Positions 57,992 to 64,000 of a DNA stretch of 64,000 bases are shown in pieces. Made by a program: the position numbers and the translations under genes. The DNA lies in contig NZ_JACSPM010000001.1 in assembly GCF_014837165.1 (NCBI RefSeq), positions 1,409,798-1,473,797 of the forward strand. The letters run 5' to 3'. Below the pieces are notes generated by a model. That model worked only from the letters and a program-made list of their open reading frames with translations, was not told the origin of the DNA and ran no database searches. Every line of letters starts with the position of its first letter. Position 1 is the first letter of the stretch. The DNA is from Microbacterium gallinarum. Its GTDB lineage: Bacteria; Actinomycetota; Actinomycetes; Actinomycetales; Microbacteriaceae.

Positions 57992-58444
57992 ATGACCGAC
58001 CTCGCGCTGCTTCTGGACGAGCTGGCGATCAAGAACCTGTCGCACCGGTACGCGATCGCCCTCGACCGCGACGACCGGGAGGAGTGGGCCTCGCTGTTCT
58101 CGGACGACATCGCGTTCGAGAGCGGCAGCACGGTGCGAGGCCTCGAGGACGTGCTCCGGATCCCGCGCGAGCAGCTTGCGCGCTACCAGAAGACCCTTCA
58201 CTCGGTGACGACGCAGAAGATCTCCCTCGCCGGCGATACGGCGACGGGGGAGGTCTACTGCGTCGCGCACCACATCTACGAGGACTTCCATCAGAACAGG
58301 CGGCTGCCGTTCGACCTGAGCCACAACTTCCTCATCCGCTACGAGGACGACTACTCCCGCATCGACGGGCGCTGGGTGTTCACCCGCCGTCGGGTGGTCA
58401 CCGAGGCGCGGTTCGTGAATCAGATCATCCCCGCGGAGGGCTGA
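57992..58444 (+). CDS. SnoaL-like (NTF2 fold) family protein
   Basis: 150-residue single-domain protein. LAIKNLSHRYAIALDRDDREEWASLFSDDIAFESGSTVRGLEDVL is the usual opening of SnoaL_4-type proteins, and HHIYEDFHQNRRLPFDLSHNFLIRYEDDYSRIDGRWVFTRRRVV the C-terminal sheet. Histidine and tyrosine residues in the cavity are possible acid-base groups. The 7-base spacing after gcvPB suggests it processes the product of that complex, for example as a dehydratase or isomerase. No specific reaction can be named. Confidence 0.85.
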   Translation: MTDLALLLDELAIKNLSHRYAIALDRDDREEWASLFSDDIAFESGSTVRGLEDVLRIPREQLARYQKTLHSVTTQKISLAGDTATGEVYCVAHHIYEDFHQNRRLPFDLSHNFLIRYEDDYSRIDGRWVFTRRRVVTEARFVNQIIPAEG

Positions 58445-58496
58445 ACGGCTGCATTGCGCCAGAGTCGTCCTGGCATGATCGGGCGATCCACCGACC

Positions 58497-58685
58497 TCAT
58501 CGCTGGGGGATGACCGCGAGACCCTGGCCGACGCCGAAGCAGATCGCGGCGACCGCGATGGCCCCGTCCCGGCGCGCTCACCGGCGACGAGCACGGCAGA
58601 CGCCCCGTCATTGAGAAGGAGTTCTCGCCGTGACCAGGAGGGAGCCGTCCGACGCGGACAGCGCCTTCGGTGCGGGCAACGTCGC
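58497..58685 (-). pseudogene. Thiolase (pcaF-like) remnant with internal deletion
   Basis: Three collinear pieces of a thiolase C-terminal half can be read on the minus strand. PKALSASDGSLLVTA matches KALFAADGTVTA of the intact thiolase at 62240. After a frame change comes LNDGASAVLVAGER. After a second junction with most of the domain missing comes DGAIAVAAICFGVGQGLAVIPQR and a stop at 58497-58499. The catalytic cysteine segment and the HGGAIAIGHPLGASG block are absent, so it is non-functional. The upstream boundary runs into a LysR gene fragment near 58670-58690 and is approximate. Confidence 0.78.
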
Positions 58686-58961
58686 CGTCGCCTCTCGGGC
58701 GATCGCGCTCGCGGCGTCCTCGAATATGCGCACCTGTGTGATGAGCTGCCGGGCCTCATCCGCGAGGCGCCGGCCTTCGTCGGTGGCGCGGATGCCTCGG
58801 CCGGCGGGTTCGAAGAGCCTCACACCGAGCCGCCGCTGCAGCCTTCCGAGCTGCCGGGACACCGCCGCGGTGCTGTAGCCGCGGTGGCGGGCGGCGGCCA
58901 CGACCGAACCGCAGTCGACGACCGCGACGAAGCTGCGCAGCGTGTGAAGGTCGTCGATCAT
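58608..58961 (-). pseudogene. LysR-family regulator fragment (DNA-binding domain only)
   Basis: 117-residue open frame. Residues 1-60 are a LysR-type helix-turn-helix (LHTLRSFVAVVDCGSVVAAARHRGYSTAAVSRQLGRLQRRLGVRLFEPAGRGIRATDEG) followed by the linker helix ending SAIAREATATL. The ~200-residue effector domain is missing; instead the frame runs into thiolase-like sequence (PAPKALSASDGSLLVTA) and stops in it. A full LysR regulator is about 300 residues. It may still make a small DNA-binding protein, but a deletion scar is the simpler reading. It follows the ald gene on the same strand by 38 bases. Confidence 0.75.
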
Positions 58962-58999
58962 GACGCGGGTGTCACCGTGACATTCGATCCCGCGCGCTC

Positions 59000-60085
59000 T
59001 CAGAGCGAGAAGGCCGCGCGAACCGCGGCATTGCGAACCTCGCCCCCGCGCACATTGAGGCCCAGCGCGAGCGCAGCGTCGGCGTCGGCCGCCGCATCCC
59101 AGCCCTTGTCGGCGACGGCGGTCACGTAGGGGAGGGTGGCGTTCACCAGTGCACGGGTCGAGGTGTGCGGTGCGGCGCCGGGCATGTTGGCCACGCAGTA
59201 GTAGAGCGAATCGTGCACCGGGAAGGTGGGCTCGTCGTGGGTGGTCGGGCGCGAGCCTTCGAAGCATCCGCCCTGATCGATCGCGATGTCGACGAGCACC
59301 GAGCCCTTCTTCATCCCGGCGACCATGTCGTCGGTGACCAGCTTGGGCGCGGCGGCGCCGGGGATGAGCACCGAGCCGATGACGAGGTCGGCCTCGGCGA
59401 GCTGCTCGGCGATCTCGTAGCGGGTCGAGTAGCGCGTCTGGATCGCACCCTGATAGCGCGCCTCGAGCGAGCGCAGCTTCGGAAGCGAGATGTCGATGAC
59501 GGTGACATCAGCGCCGAGACCGAGGGCGTTCGCCGTGGCGTGCTCACCCGCGACGCCGCCGCCGATCACGACGACCTTGGCCTTGGGAGCGCCGGGGACC
59601 CCGCCCAGCAGCATCCCGCGGCCCCCGGCGGGGCTCAGGAGGGCGTTCGCGCCGGCCGCTATCGACAGCCGCCCCGCGACCTCACTCATCGGGGCGAGCA
59701 GCGGTAGAGCACGGTCGGGCGTCTGCACGGTCTCGTAGGCGATCGCGGTCGTGCCGGAGTCGACGAGAGCGTCGGTGAGCGGGCGGTCGGCGGCGAGGTG
59801 CAGGAACGTGAAGAGGGTGAGGTCGTCGCGCAGGTAGCCGTACTCGGCGGCGATCGGCTCTTTCACCTTGACGACCATCTCGGCAGAGCCCCACGCCTCC
59901 GCGGCGCTGTCGACGAGGCGGGCGCCGGCGATCCGGTATGCGTCGTCCGAGAACGCGCTGCCGACGCCCGCCCCACTCTGCACGGAGACGGTGTGGCCGC
60001 GCCGTACCAGCGCGTCCACGGCCGCAGGCGTCATCGCGACCCGGCGCTCGTTGTTCTTGATCTCTGTCGGCACACCGATGTGCAT
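59000..60085 (-). CDS. ald: Alanine dehydrogenase
   Basis: 361-residue NAD-dependent L-alanine dehydrogenase interconverting alanine and pyruvate plus ammonia. [23 protein letters not shown] is the classic start; [10 protein letters not shown] carries the substrate-binding lysine, [13 protein letters not shown] the catalytic histidine region, and [29 protein letters not shown] the NAD-binding fold. The ATG at 60085 is chosen for GGAGGAG 5 bases upstream and the family start. An Lrp/AsnC gene lies divergent, the usual AldR arrangement. It probably recycles alanine made by the pyruvate-linked aminotransferase. Confidence 0.95.
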   Translation of the reverse strand: MHIGVPTEIKNNERRVAMTPAAVDALVRRGHTVSVQSGAGVGSAFSDDAYRIAGARLVDSAAEAWGSAEMVVKVKEPIAAEYGYLRDDLTLFTFLHLAADRPLTDALVDSGTTAIAYETVQTPDRALPLLAPMSEVAGRLSIAAGANALLSPAGGRGMLLGGVPGAPKAKVVVIGGGVAGEHATANALGLGADVTVIDISLPKLRSLEARYQGAIQTRYSTRYEIAEQLAEADLVIGSVLIPGAAAPKLVTDDMVAGMKKGSVLVDIAIDQGGCFEGSRPTTHDEPTFPVHDSLYYCVANMPGAAPHTSTRALVNATLPYVTAVADKGWDAAADADAALALGLNVRGGEVRNAAVRAAFSL

Positions 60086-60135
60086 CTTCGCTCCTCCACT
60101 CAGCTGACGGTCCAGGGGCCGTCGAGACGGTATGA

Positions 60136-60158
60136 GGTTCGCAAAAGGTTCCGCAAAA
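60136..60158. promoter_or_regulatory. Abutting direct repeat in the ald / Lrp divergent promoter
   Basis: GGTTCGCAAAA (60136-60146) is followed immediately by GGTTCCGCAAAA (60147-60158), 51 bases upstream of ald and 101 bases upstream of the Lrp gene. The gap 60086-60258 is also AT-richer than its flanks. The repeat is a candidate binding site for the Lrp-type regulator; Lrp proteins tolerate loose, phased sites, so the call is tentative. Confidence 0.35.
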
Positions 60159-60258
60159 TGCATTCAAGATCGAACAATCGATGCCTTGCACGCCGAATTA
60201 TCAGCGCATCCGGTGCACAATGTTCGCCATTTCGTCGATCTGAGAGAGAATCTTCGCC

Positions 60259-60729
60259 ATGACTGAGCCTCTGGATGCCGTGGACGAACGCATCCTCGCC
60301 CTGCTGGGCGCCGACGCACGCATGACCAACGCCGCCCTCGCCGCCCAGTTGGGCGTCGCCCCGTCCACCGCGCACTCCCGAATGCGCTCTCTGGTCGACC
60401 GCGGCGTCGTCACCGGTTTCCACGCCGCTGCTGATCAGACTGCTCTGGGTCGCGGCCTGCAGGCGGTCATCGGGGTGACCCTGCGTCCCGGCGCCAGGCA
60501 CGAGAGCATTCGGGCTTTCACTCACCACGCCCGGCGGCTGCCGGAGGTGCTTCAGGTCTTCTTCGTCGGCGGGTCGGACGACTTCCTCGTGCACATCGCA
60601 GTGGCCGACTCGTCCGCCGTACGCAGATTCGTGGTCGAGCGCATGTCGGCTCACGCCAGTGTGGCCTCCACCCGCACGAGCATCATCTTCGAGTACCACC
60701 GCAACGGCCTGGCAGCCGACTTCGACTGA
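60259..60729 (+). CDS. Lrp/AsnC family transcriptional regulator (AldR-like)
   Basis: 156-residue regulator: winged helix LDAVDERILALLGADARMTNAALAAQLGVAPSTAHSRMRSLVDRGVVTGFHAAAD, then the RAM domain with VFFVGGSDDFLVHIAVADSSAVRRFVVERM. Divergent placement from ald is the pattern of AldR, which controls alanine dehydrogenase in response to alanine. It is shorter than, and distinct from, the Lrp protein at 18117. The pca genes follow in the same direction but have their own operator-bearing promoter (60761-60794). Confidence 0.92.
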   Translation: MTEPLDAVDERILALLGADARMTNAALAAQLGVAPSTAHSRMRSLVDRGVVTGFHAAADQTALGRGLQAVIGVTLRPGARHESIRAFTHHARRLPEVLQVFFVGGSDDFLVHIAVADSSAVRRFVVERMSAHASVASTRTSIIFEYHRNGLAADFD

Positions 60730-60760
60730 CTCCGCGCTCGCGGTGTTCCTGGGGTAGGCT

Positions 60761-60794
60761 GGTCGCATACCGAACACGTGTACGTAAAACGAAC
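60761..60794. promoter_or_regulatory. Paired palindromic operator, site E (pcaIJF promoter)
   Basis: GGTCGCATACCGAAC (60761-60775) and GTACGTAAAACGAAC (60780-60794) are 4 bases apart, with perfect CGAAC right halves. The pair ends 14 bases before the GTG start of pcaI, a placement like sites A and D. The ACGT spacer is shared with site B. Confidence 0.7.
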
Positions 60795-60808
60795 ACATGG
60801 GAGCTATT

Positions 60809-61570
60809 GTGATCGACAAGACCGTGACGGATGCTGCGGCCGCCGTCGCAGGCATCCCCGACGGCGCGACCGTCATGATCGGCGGCTTCGGTCGCGCCGG
60901 TCAGCCCGTCGAGCTGATCGACGCGCTGATCGACGGCGGTGCGACCGGTCTCACGATCGTGAACAACAACGCCGGCAACGGCGACACCGGACTCGCCGCT
61001 CTCCTCGCGAAGAAGCGCGTGCGGAAGATCGTCTGCTCGTTCCCGCGCCAGCACGACTCGTGGGTCTTCGACGAGCTGTACCGTGCGGGAGAGATCGAGC
61101 TCGAGCTCGTCCCGCAGGGGAACCTGGCCGAGCGCATCCGCGCCGCCGGTGCGGGGATCGGAGCGTTCTTCTCGCCGACGGGAGTGGGGACGACCCTCGC
61201 GGACGGCAAGGAGGAGCGCACCATCGACGGGCGCAGGTACGTGCTCGAATACCCGATCCGCGCCGACTACGCACTCATCTCCGCGTGGAAGGGCGACCGC
61301 TGGGGCAACCTCGTCTACCGCGAGACCGCACGCAACTTCGGACCGATCATGGCCACAGCGGCCGCGACCACCGTCGTGCAGGTGGACGAGATCGTCCCAC
61401 TGGGCGCACTCGACCCGGAGGCCGTGGTCACGCCCGGGATCTTCGTCGACCGCGTCGTCGCCGTCGGCGAGCGGCCGTGGCTGCACGCCGGCGCGTTCGT
61501 CGGGGGCGTGGACATCGAAGGCAGACCCGCGCCGTTCGAAGCATCCGGAACCGCGGAGGTCGAGCAGTGA
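60809..61570 (+). CDS. pcaI: 3-oxoadipate CoA-transferase subunit A
   Basis: 253-residue family I CoA-transferase alpha subunit. IPDGATVMIGGFGRAGQPVELIDALIDGGATGLTIVNNNAGNGDTGLAALLAKKRVRKIVCSFPRQHDSWVFDELYRAGEIELELVPQGNLAERIRAAGAGIGAFFSPTGVGT carries the CoA-transferase signature and matches PcaI-type proteins. The start is set at GTG 60809 because GGGAG is 5 bases upstream and PcaI proteins begin with a MIDK-like sequence; an ATG at 60797 is possible. With PcaJ it moves CoA from succinyl-CoA to 3-oxoadipate. A general 3-oxoacid substrate cannot be excluded. Confidence 0.9.
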   Translation: MIDKTVTDAAAAVAGIPDGATVMIGGFGRAGQPVELIDALIDGGATGLTIVNNNAGNGDTGLAALLAKKRVRKIVCSFPRQHDSWVFDELYRAGEIELELVPQGNLAERIRAAGAGIGAFFSPTGVGTTLADGKEERTIDGRRYVLEYPIRADYALISAWKGDRWGNLVYRETARNFGPIMATAAATTVVQVDEIVPLGALDPEAVVTPGIFVDRVVAVGERPWLHAGAFVGGVDIEGRPAPFEASGTAEVEQ

Positions 61571-62238
61571 GCACGCGTCTCTCGCGCGATCACCTCGCGC
61601 GCCGCATCGCCGCCGACATCCCCGAGGGTGCATATGTCAATCTCGGCATCGGGGCGCCCACGCTCGTCGCCAACTACCTCCCCCACGACCTCGAGATCAT
61701 CCTCCACACCGAGAACGGACTGCTCGGCATGGGTGAGGCTCCGCAGCCGGGCCGAATCGATCCCGACCTCATCAACGCCGGAAAGCAGCCCGTCACCGCG
61801 CTGGCGGGAGCGGCGTACTTCCACCACGCCGACTCGTTCGCGATGATGCGCGGCGGGCACCTCGGCGTGTGTGTGCTCGGCGCGTTCCAGGTCTCGCAGA
61901 CCGGCGATCTCGCCAACTGGTCCACGGGCGCACCCGGCGCGATCCCCGCCGTCGGCGGAGCGATGGATCTCGCCATCGGCGCAAAGCGGGTCTACGTCAT
62001 GACGGACCTGCTCACCAAGACGGGCGAGTCCAAGCTCGTCGACGCCTGCACCTACCCGCTTACCGGAGTCGGCTGCGTCAACCGCGTCTACACCGACCAC
62101 GCCGTGTTCGACATCGAGGCCGGCCGTTTCGCGGTGCGCGAGGCCTTCGGCGACAACACGGTGCCCTCGCTGGCCGAGCTGATCGGCCTCGAACTGATCG
62201 ATCGAACGGATGCCGCGGCATCCGTCCCGGGAGACTGA
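61567..62238 (+). CDS. pcaJ: 3-oxoadipate CoA-transferase subunit B
   Basis: 223-residue beta subunit with the catalytic glutamate in the TENG motif (Glu49 of HTENGLLGMG) and the substrate-oxyanion region GAMDLAIGAKRVYVMTDLLTKTGESKLV. YVNLGIGAPTLVANYL is the usual N-terminal part. The GTG start overlaps the pcaI stop, consistent with a heterodimer. It is the CoA-transfer step of the beta-ketoadipate pathway, followed by the thiolase one base after its stop. Confidence 0.9.
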   Translation: MSTRLSRDHLARRIAADIPEGAYVNLGIGAPTLVANYLPHDLEIILHTENGLLGMGEAPQPGRIDPDLINAGKQPVTALAGAAYFHHADSFAMMRGGHLGVCVLGAFQVSQTGDLANWSTGAPGAIPAVGGAMDLAIGAKRVYVMTDLLTKTGESKLVDACTYPLTGVGCVNRVYTDHAVFDIEAGRFAVREAFGDNTVPSLAELIGLELIDRTDAAASVPGD

Positions 62239-62239
62239 C

Positions 62240-63409
62240 ATGCCCGCCACCCTTGTCTACGACGCCGTCCGGACGCCCTTCGGACGGGCTGGCGGCGCGC
62301 TCGCGGGCACGCGGCCCGACGACCTCGCCGCTCTCGTCATGCGGGCCGTCGTCGACCGTACGGGCCTGGATCCGGCGCGCATCGACGATGTGATCTTCGG
62401 CGACGCGAATCAGGCGGGGGAAGACAACCGGAATGTCGCACGTTTCGGTGCCCTCCTTGCGGGCTTCCCCACGTCGGTGTCGGGGGTGACGGTGAACCGG
62501 CTCTGCGGATCCTCGGTGGAGGCGGTCATCCAGGGGTCACGGGCGATCGAGGCCGGTGATGTCTCGGTCGTGCTCGCCGGGGGCGTCGAGTCGATGAGCC
62601 GTGCCCCGTTCGTCGTCGAGAAGTCGCCGAAGCCGTGGCCGGCCGTGGGCAATCAGACTCTGTGGAACACGGCGATCGGCTGGCGGATGACGAACCCCGC
62701 CCTGCCGGGCGAGTGGACCATCTCGAACGGTCAGTCGGCCGAGAAGCTCGCAGGCATCTACGGGATCTCCCGCGACGCGCAGGACGCCTTCGCGCTGCGC
62801 AGCCACCGCCTCGCCGCCCAGGCATGGACCGCGGGCGCCTACGATGACGAGATCGTTCAGGTGCCCGGTGCCGAGCTCGCCCGTGACGAGGGGATCCGCG
62901 ACGACACGACGCTCGAGAAGCTCGGCGGGCTGAAGGCGCTCTTCGCCGCCGACGGCACGGTCACCGCAGGCAACTCGTCACCGATCAATGACGGCGCTTC
63001 GGCAGTCCTGCTCGGCGCGGAGGGCATCCTCGATTCGGAGCCGCTCGCCCGGATCACGGGCCGAGGCGTCTTCGGCAACGACCCCGACGTCTTCGGGATC
63101 GCGCCCGTCGAGGCGGCGAACCTGGCGCTCGCGCGTGCTGGCCGCACATGGGCCGACGTCGATCTCGTCGAACTCAACGAAGCCTTCGCGTCCCAATCCC
63201 TCGGGTGCCTGGCCGGATGGCCAGACCTCGATCCCGACCGGGTCAACATCCACGGCGGGGCGATCGCCATCGGCCACCCGCTCGGAGCGTCGGGAGGACG
63301 GATCATCGGGCACGCCGCGCACGAGCTCAAGCGGCGCGGCGGGGGTGTCGCGGTCGCCGCCCTGTGCATCGGCGTCGGCCAGGGACTGGCGGTCGTGCTC
63401 GAACGATGA
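62240..63409 (+). CDS. pcaF: 3-oxoadipyl-CoA thiolase
   Basis: 389-residue thiolase cleaving 3-oxoadipyl-CoA to succinyl-CoA and acetyl-CoA. The nucleophile is Cys89 in NRLCGSS; the histidine lies in HGGAIAIGHPLGASG and the second cysteine in ALCIGVGQG. The middle part (DANQAGEDNRNVARF, LWNTAIGWRMTNPALPGEWTISNGQSAEKLAGIYGIS) is the PcaF-type pattern rather than a short-chain acetoacetyl-CoA thiolase, and the preceding pcaIJ genes support that. A degraded relative of this gene lies at 58497-58685. Upper-pathway genes for aromatic ring cleavage are absent from the window. Confidence 0.9.
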   Translation: MPATLVYDAVRTPFGRAGGALAGTRPDDLAALVMRAVVDRTGLDPARIDDVIFGDANQAGEDNRNVARFGALLAGFPTSVSGVTVNRLCGSSVEAVIQGSRAIEAGDVSVVLAGGVESMSRAPFVVEKSPKPWPAVGNQTLWNTAIGWRMTNPALPGEWTISNGQSAEKLAGIYGISRDAQDAFALRSHRLAAQAWTAGAYDDEIVQVPGAELARDEGIRDDTTLEKLGGLKALFAADGTVTAGNSSPINDGASAVLLGAEGILDSEPLARITGRGVFGNDPDVFGIAPVEAANLALARAGRTWADVDLVELNEAFASQSLGCLAGWPDLDPDRVNIHGGAIAIGHPLGASGGRIIGHAAHELKRRGGGVAVAALCIGVGQGLAVVLER

Positions 63410-63521
63410 GCGGTGCGGGCGTGAGCCGGCGCGTGCGGCCGGTGGGCCGTCGTCGGCGTCAGCGCGTACCGCCTGACGTGGTTCGCCACGCGTCCACATC
63501 CCACCGTCACCGCCATGTCGA

Positions 63522-63551
63522 AGCCCCGCGAACCCTTTGGGATCGCGGGCT
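63522..63551. terminator. Hairpin between pcaF and the convergent permease fragment
   Basis: AGCCCCGCGAACCC pairs imperfectly with the GGGATCGCGGGCT arm around a short loop (one bulge and one mismatch), and CTCTTC follows. It is the only clear structure in the 193-base gap 63410-63602. Confidence 0.55.
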
Positions 63552-63602
63552 CTCTTCATGCTCGGCGGTCCGTCTCAGCGTGGCGATCGCCCGCGCGCCC
63601 TG

Positions 63603-63905
63603 CTACTCGTAGCGGAGCGACTCCACCGGATCGGCGCGTGCGGCCCGTGCCGCCGGAAGGGTGCCGGCGAGGAAGGCGATCGCCATGACGACGACGATGA
63701 TGCCGGTGATGGCGACAGGGTCGAAAGCGATGAGGGTGAGGCCCGGCAGGTCTGCCAGGAGCGTTGTGGAGAGCGACGAGCTCAGCGCGCTGCCCGCGAT
63801 GATGGCGACTGCCACTCCGATCGCGCTGCCGAGGAATCCGATGAACGCGGCTTCGAGGCTGAACAGGCTGAAGACCCGCCCGTTGCCCATCCCCATCGCC
63901 TTCAT
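63603..63905 (-). pseudogene. FtsX/MacB-type ABC permease, C-terminal fragment
   Basis: About 100 residues of the last part of an FtsX-like permease: MKAMGMGNGRVFSLFSLEAAFIGFLGSAIGVAVAIIAGSAL, a second helix ITGIIVVVMAIAFLAGTLPAARAARADPVESLRYE, and a stop at 63603. In intact proteins MKAMG lies inside the chain after a transmembrane segment and a REIG-like motif. Here the frame upstream of 63905 instead reads through sequence that codes for 6-phosphogluconate dehydrogenase on the other strand. The gene is therefore broken at about 63905, by a rearrangement or an assembly join. Confidence 0.72.
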
Positions 63906-64000
63906 ACCGCCGAGGTGCTCCGCCAGGTCGACGCCGCCACCGGGCAGCCGCTGGTGGACGTCATCCTCGACCAGGCCGGCGCGAAGGGCACCGGCGCGTG
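63906..64000 (+). pseudogene. gnd: 6-phosphogluconate dehydrogenase internal fragment (continues past window)
   Basis: From 63906 the plus strand reads TAEVLRQVDAATGQPLVDVILDQAGAKGTGA, the well-known middle part of decarboxylating 6-phosphogluconate dehydrogenase (usual form TAEVL...GKPLVDVILD-AGQKGTG). Roughly the first 230-250 residues of that enzyme are missing, and no start lies upstream. The join with the permease fragment is at or next to 63905. The 3' part lies outside the window. Confidence 0.72.

Overview
The window is high-GC DNA (roughly 70 % by eye) with short intergenic gaps, many ATGA/GTGA stop-start overlaps and several GTG/TTG starts. It carries F420/flavin-type LLM enzymes, a PPOX-fold flavoprotein, IclR and Lrp regulators and GC-rich hairpin terminators. 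Together these point to an actinobacterium, most likely Micrococcales (Microbacteriaceae-like); this placement is inferred from style and gene content, not from a marker gene. I see no rRNA, tRNA, CRISPR array, insertion sequence or origin. The window is a long catabolic and transport island for amino acids, peptides and possibly opine-like or cyclic imino acids, cut at both ends.

Layout. (1) 1-7463, left oxidation module: polar amino-acid ABC permease and ATPase, IclR regulator, SDR, a flavoprotein fusing HcnA-like and HcnB-like parts, a DAO-family oxidase and a DHDPS-family aldolase/deaminase. (2) 7622-22703, peptide block: SnoaL-like protein, a complete five-gene oligopeptide ABC importer, amidohydrolase, TIGR04076-like protein, LLM oxidoreductase, S9 peptidase, Lrp regulator, aminotransferase, second LLM enzyme and DUF885 protein. 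(3) 22952-35981: second oligopeptide ABC importer with a fused double ATPase, PPOX-fold protein, a 1057-residue BNR-repeat protein, then an Fe3+-type ABC importer. (4) 36097-41262 on the minus strand: DUF885 protein, HpcH/HpaI aldolase, 3-hydroxyacyl-CoA dehydrogenase-like protein and two SDRs. (5) 41439-53889, right oxidation module: VOC protein, full polar amino-acid ABC system, a flavoprotein fusing the HcnB-like and HcnC/DAO-like parts, a second DHDPS-family enzyme, stand-alone HcnA-like ferredoxin, an Old Yellow Enzyme relative, second IclR regulator, semialdehyde dehydrogenase and class III aminotransferase. (6) 53897-58444: AcoX-like NAD-kinase-fold protein, split glycine decarboxylase GcvPA/GcvPB without GcvH or GcvT, and a SnoaL-like protein. 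(7) 58497-63409: a LysR/thiolase scar, alanine dehydrogenase with a divergent Lrp regulator, then pcaI-pcaJ-pcaF. (8) 63603-64000: a truncated FtsX-type permease abutting a truncated 6-phosphogluconate dehydrogenase gene.

How the parts fit. Blocks 1 and 5 have matching contents (amino-acid ABC genes, IclR, SDR, three-part flavoenzyme, DHDPS-family enzyme). Imported amino or imino acids would be oxidised by the flavoenzymes, processed by the DHDPS-family proteins, and the semialdehyde oxidised or transaminated. The PcaIJF steps and alanine dehydrogenase would feed products into central metabolism. The regulatory link is visible in the DNA: promoters in blocks 1, 5 and 7 share a paired 15-bp palindrome (GTNCG-N5-CGNAC, two copies 4 bp apart), the kind of target expected for the two near-identical PcaR/PobR-type IclR proteins. 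The substrate is not determined by the sequence.
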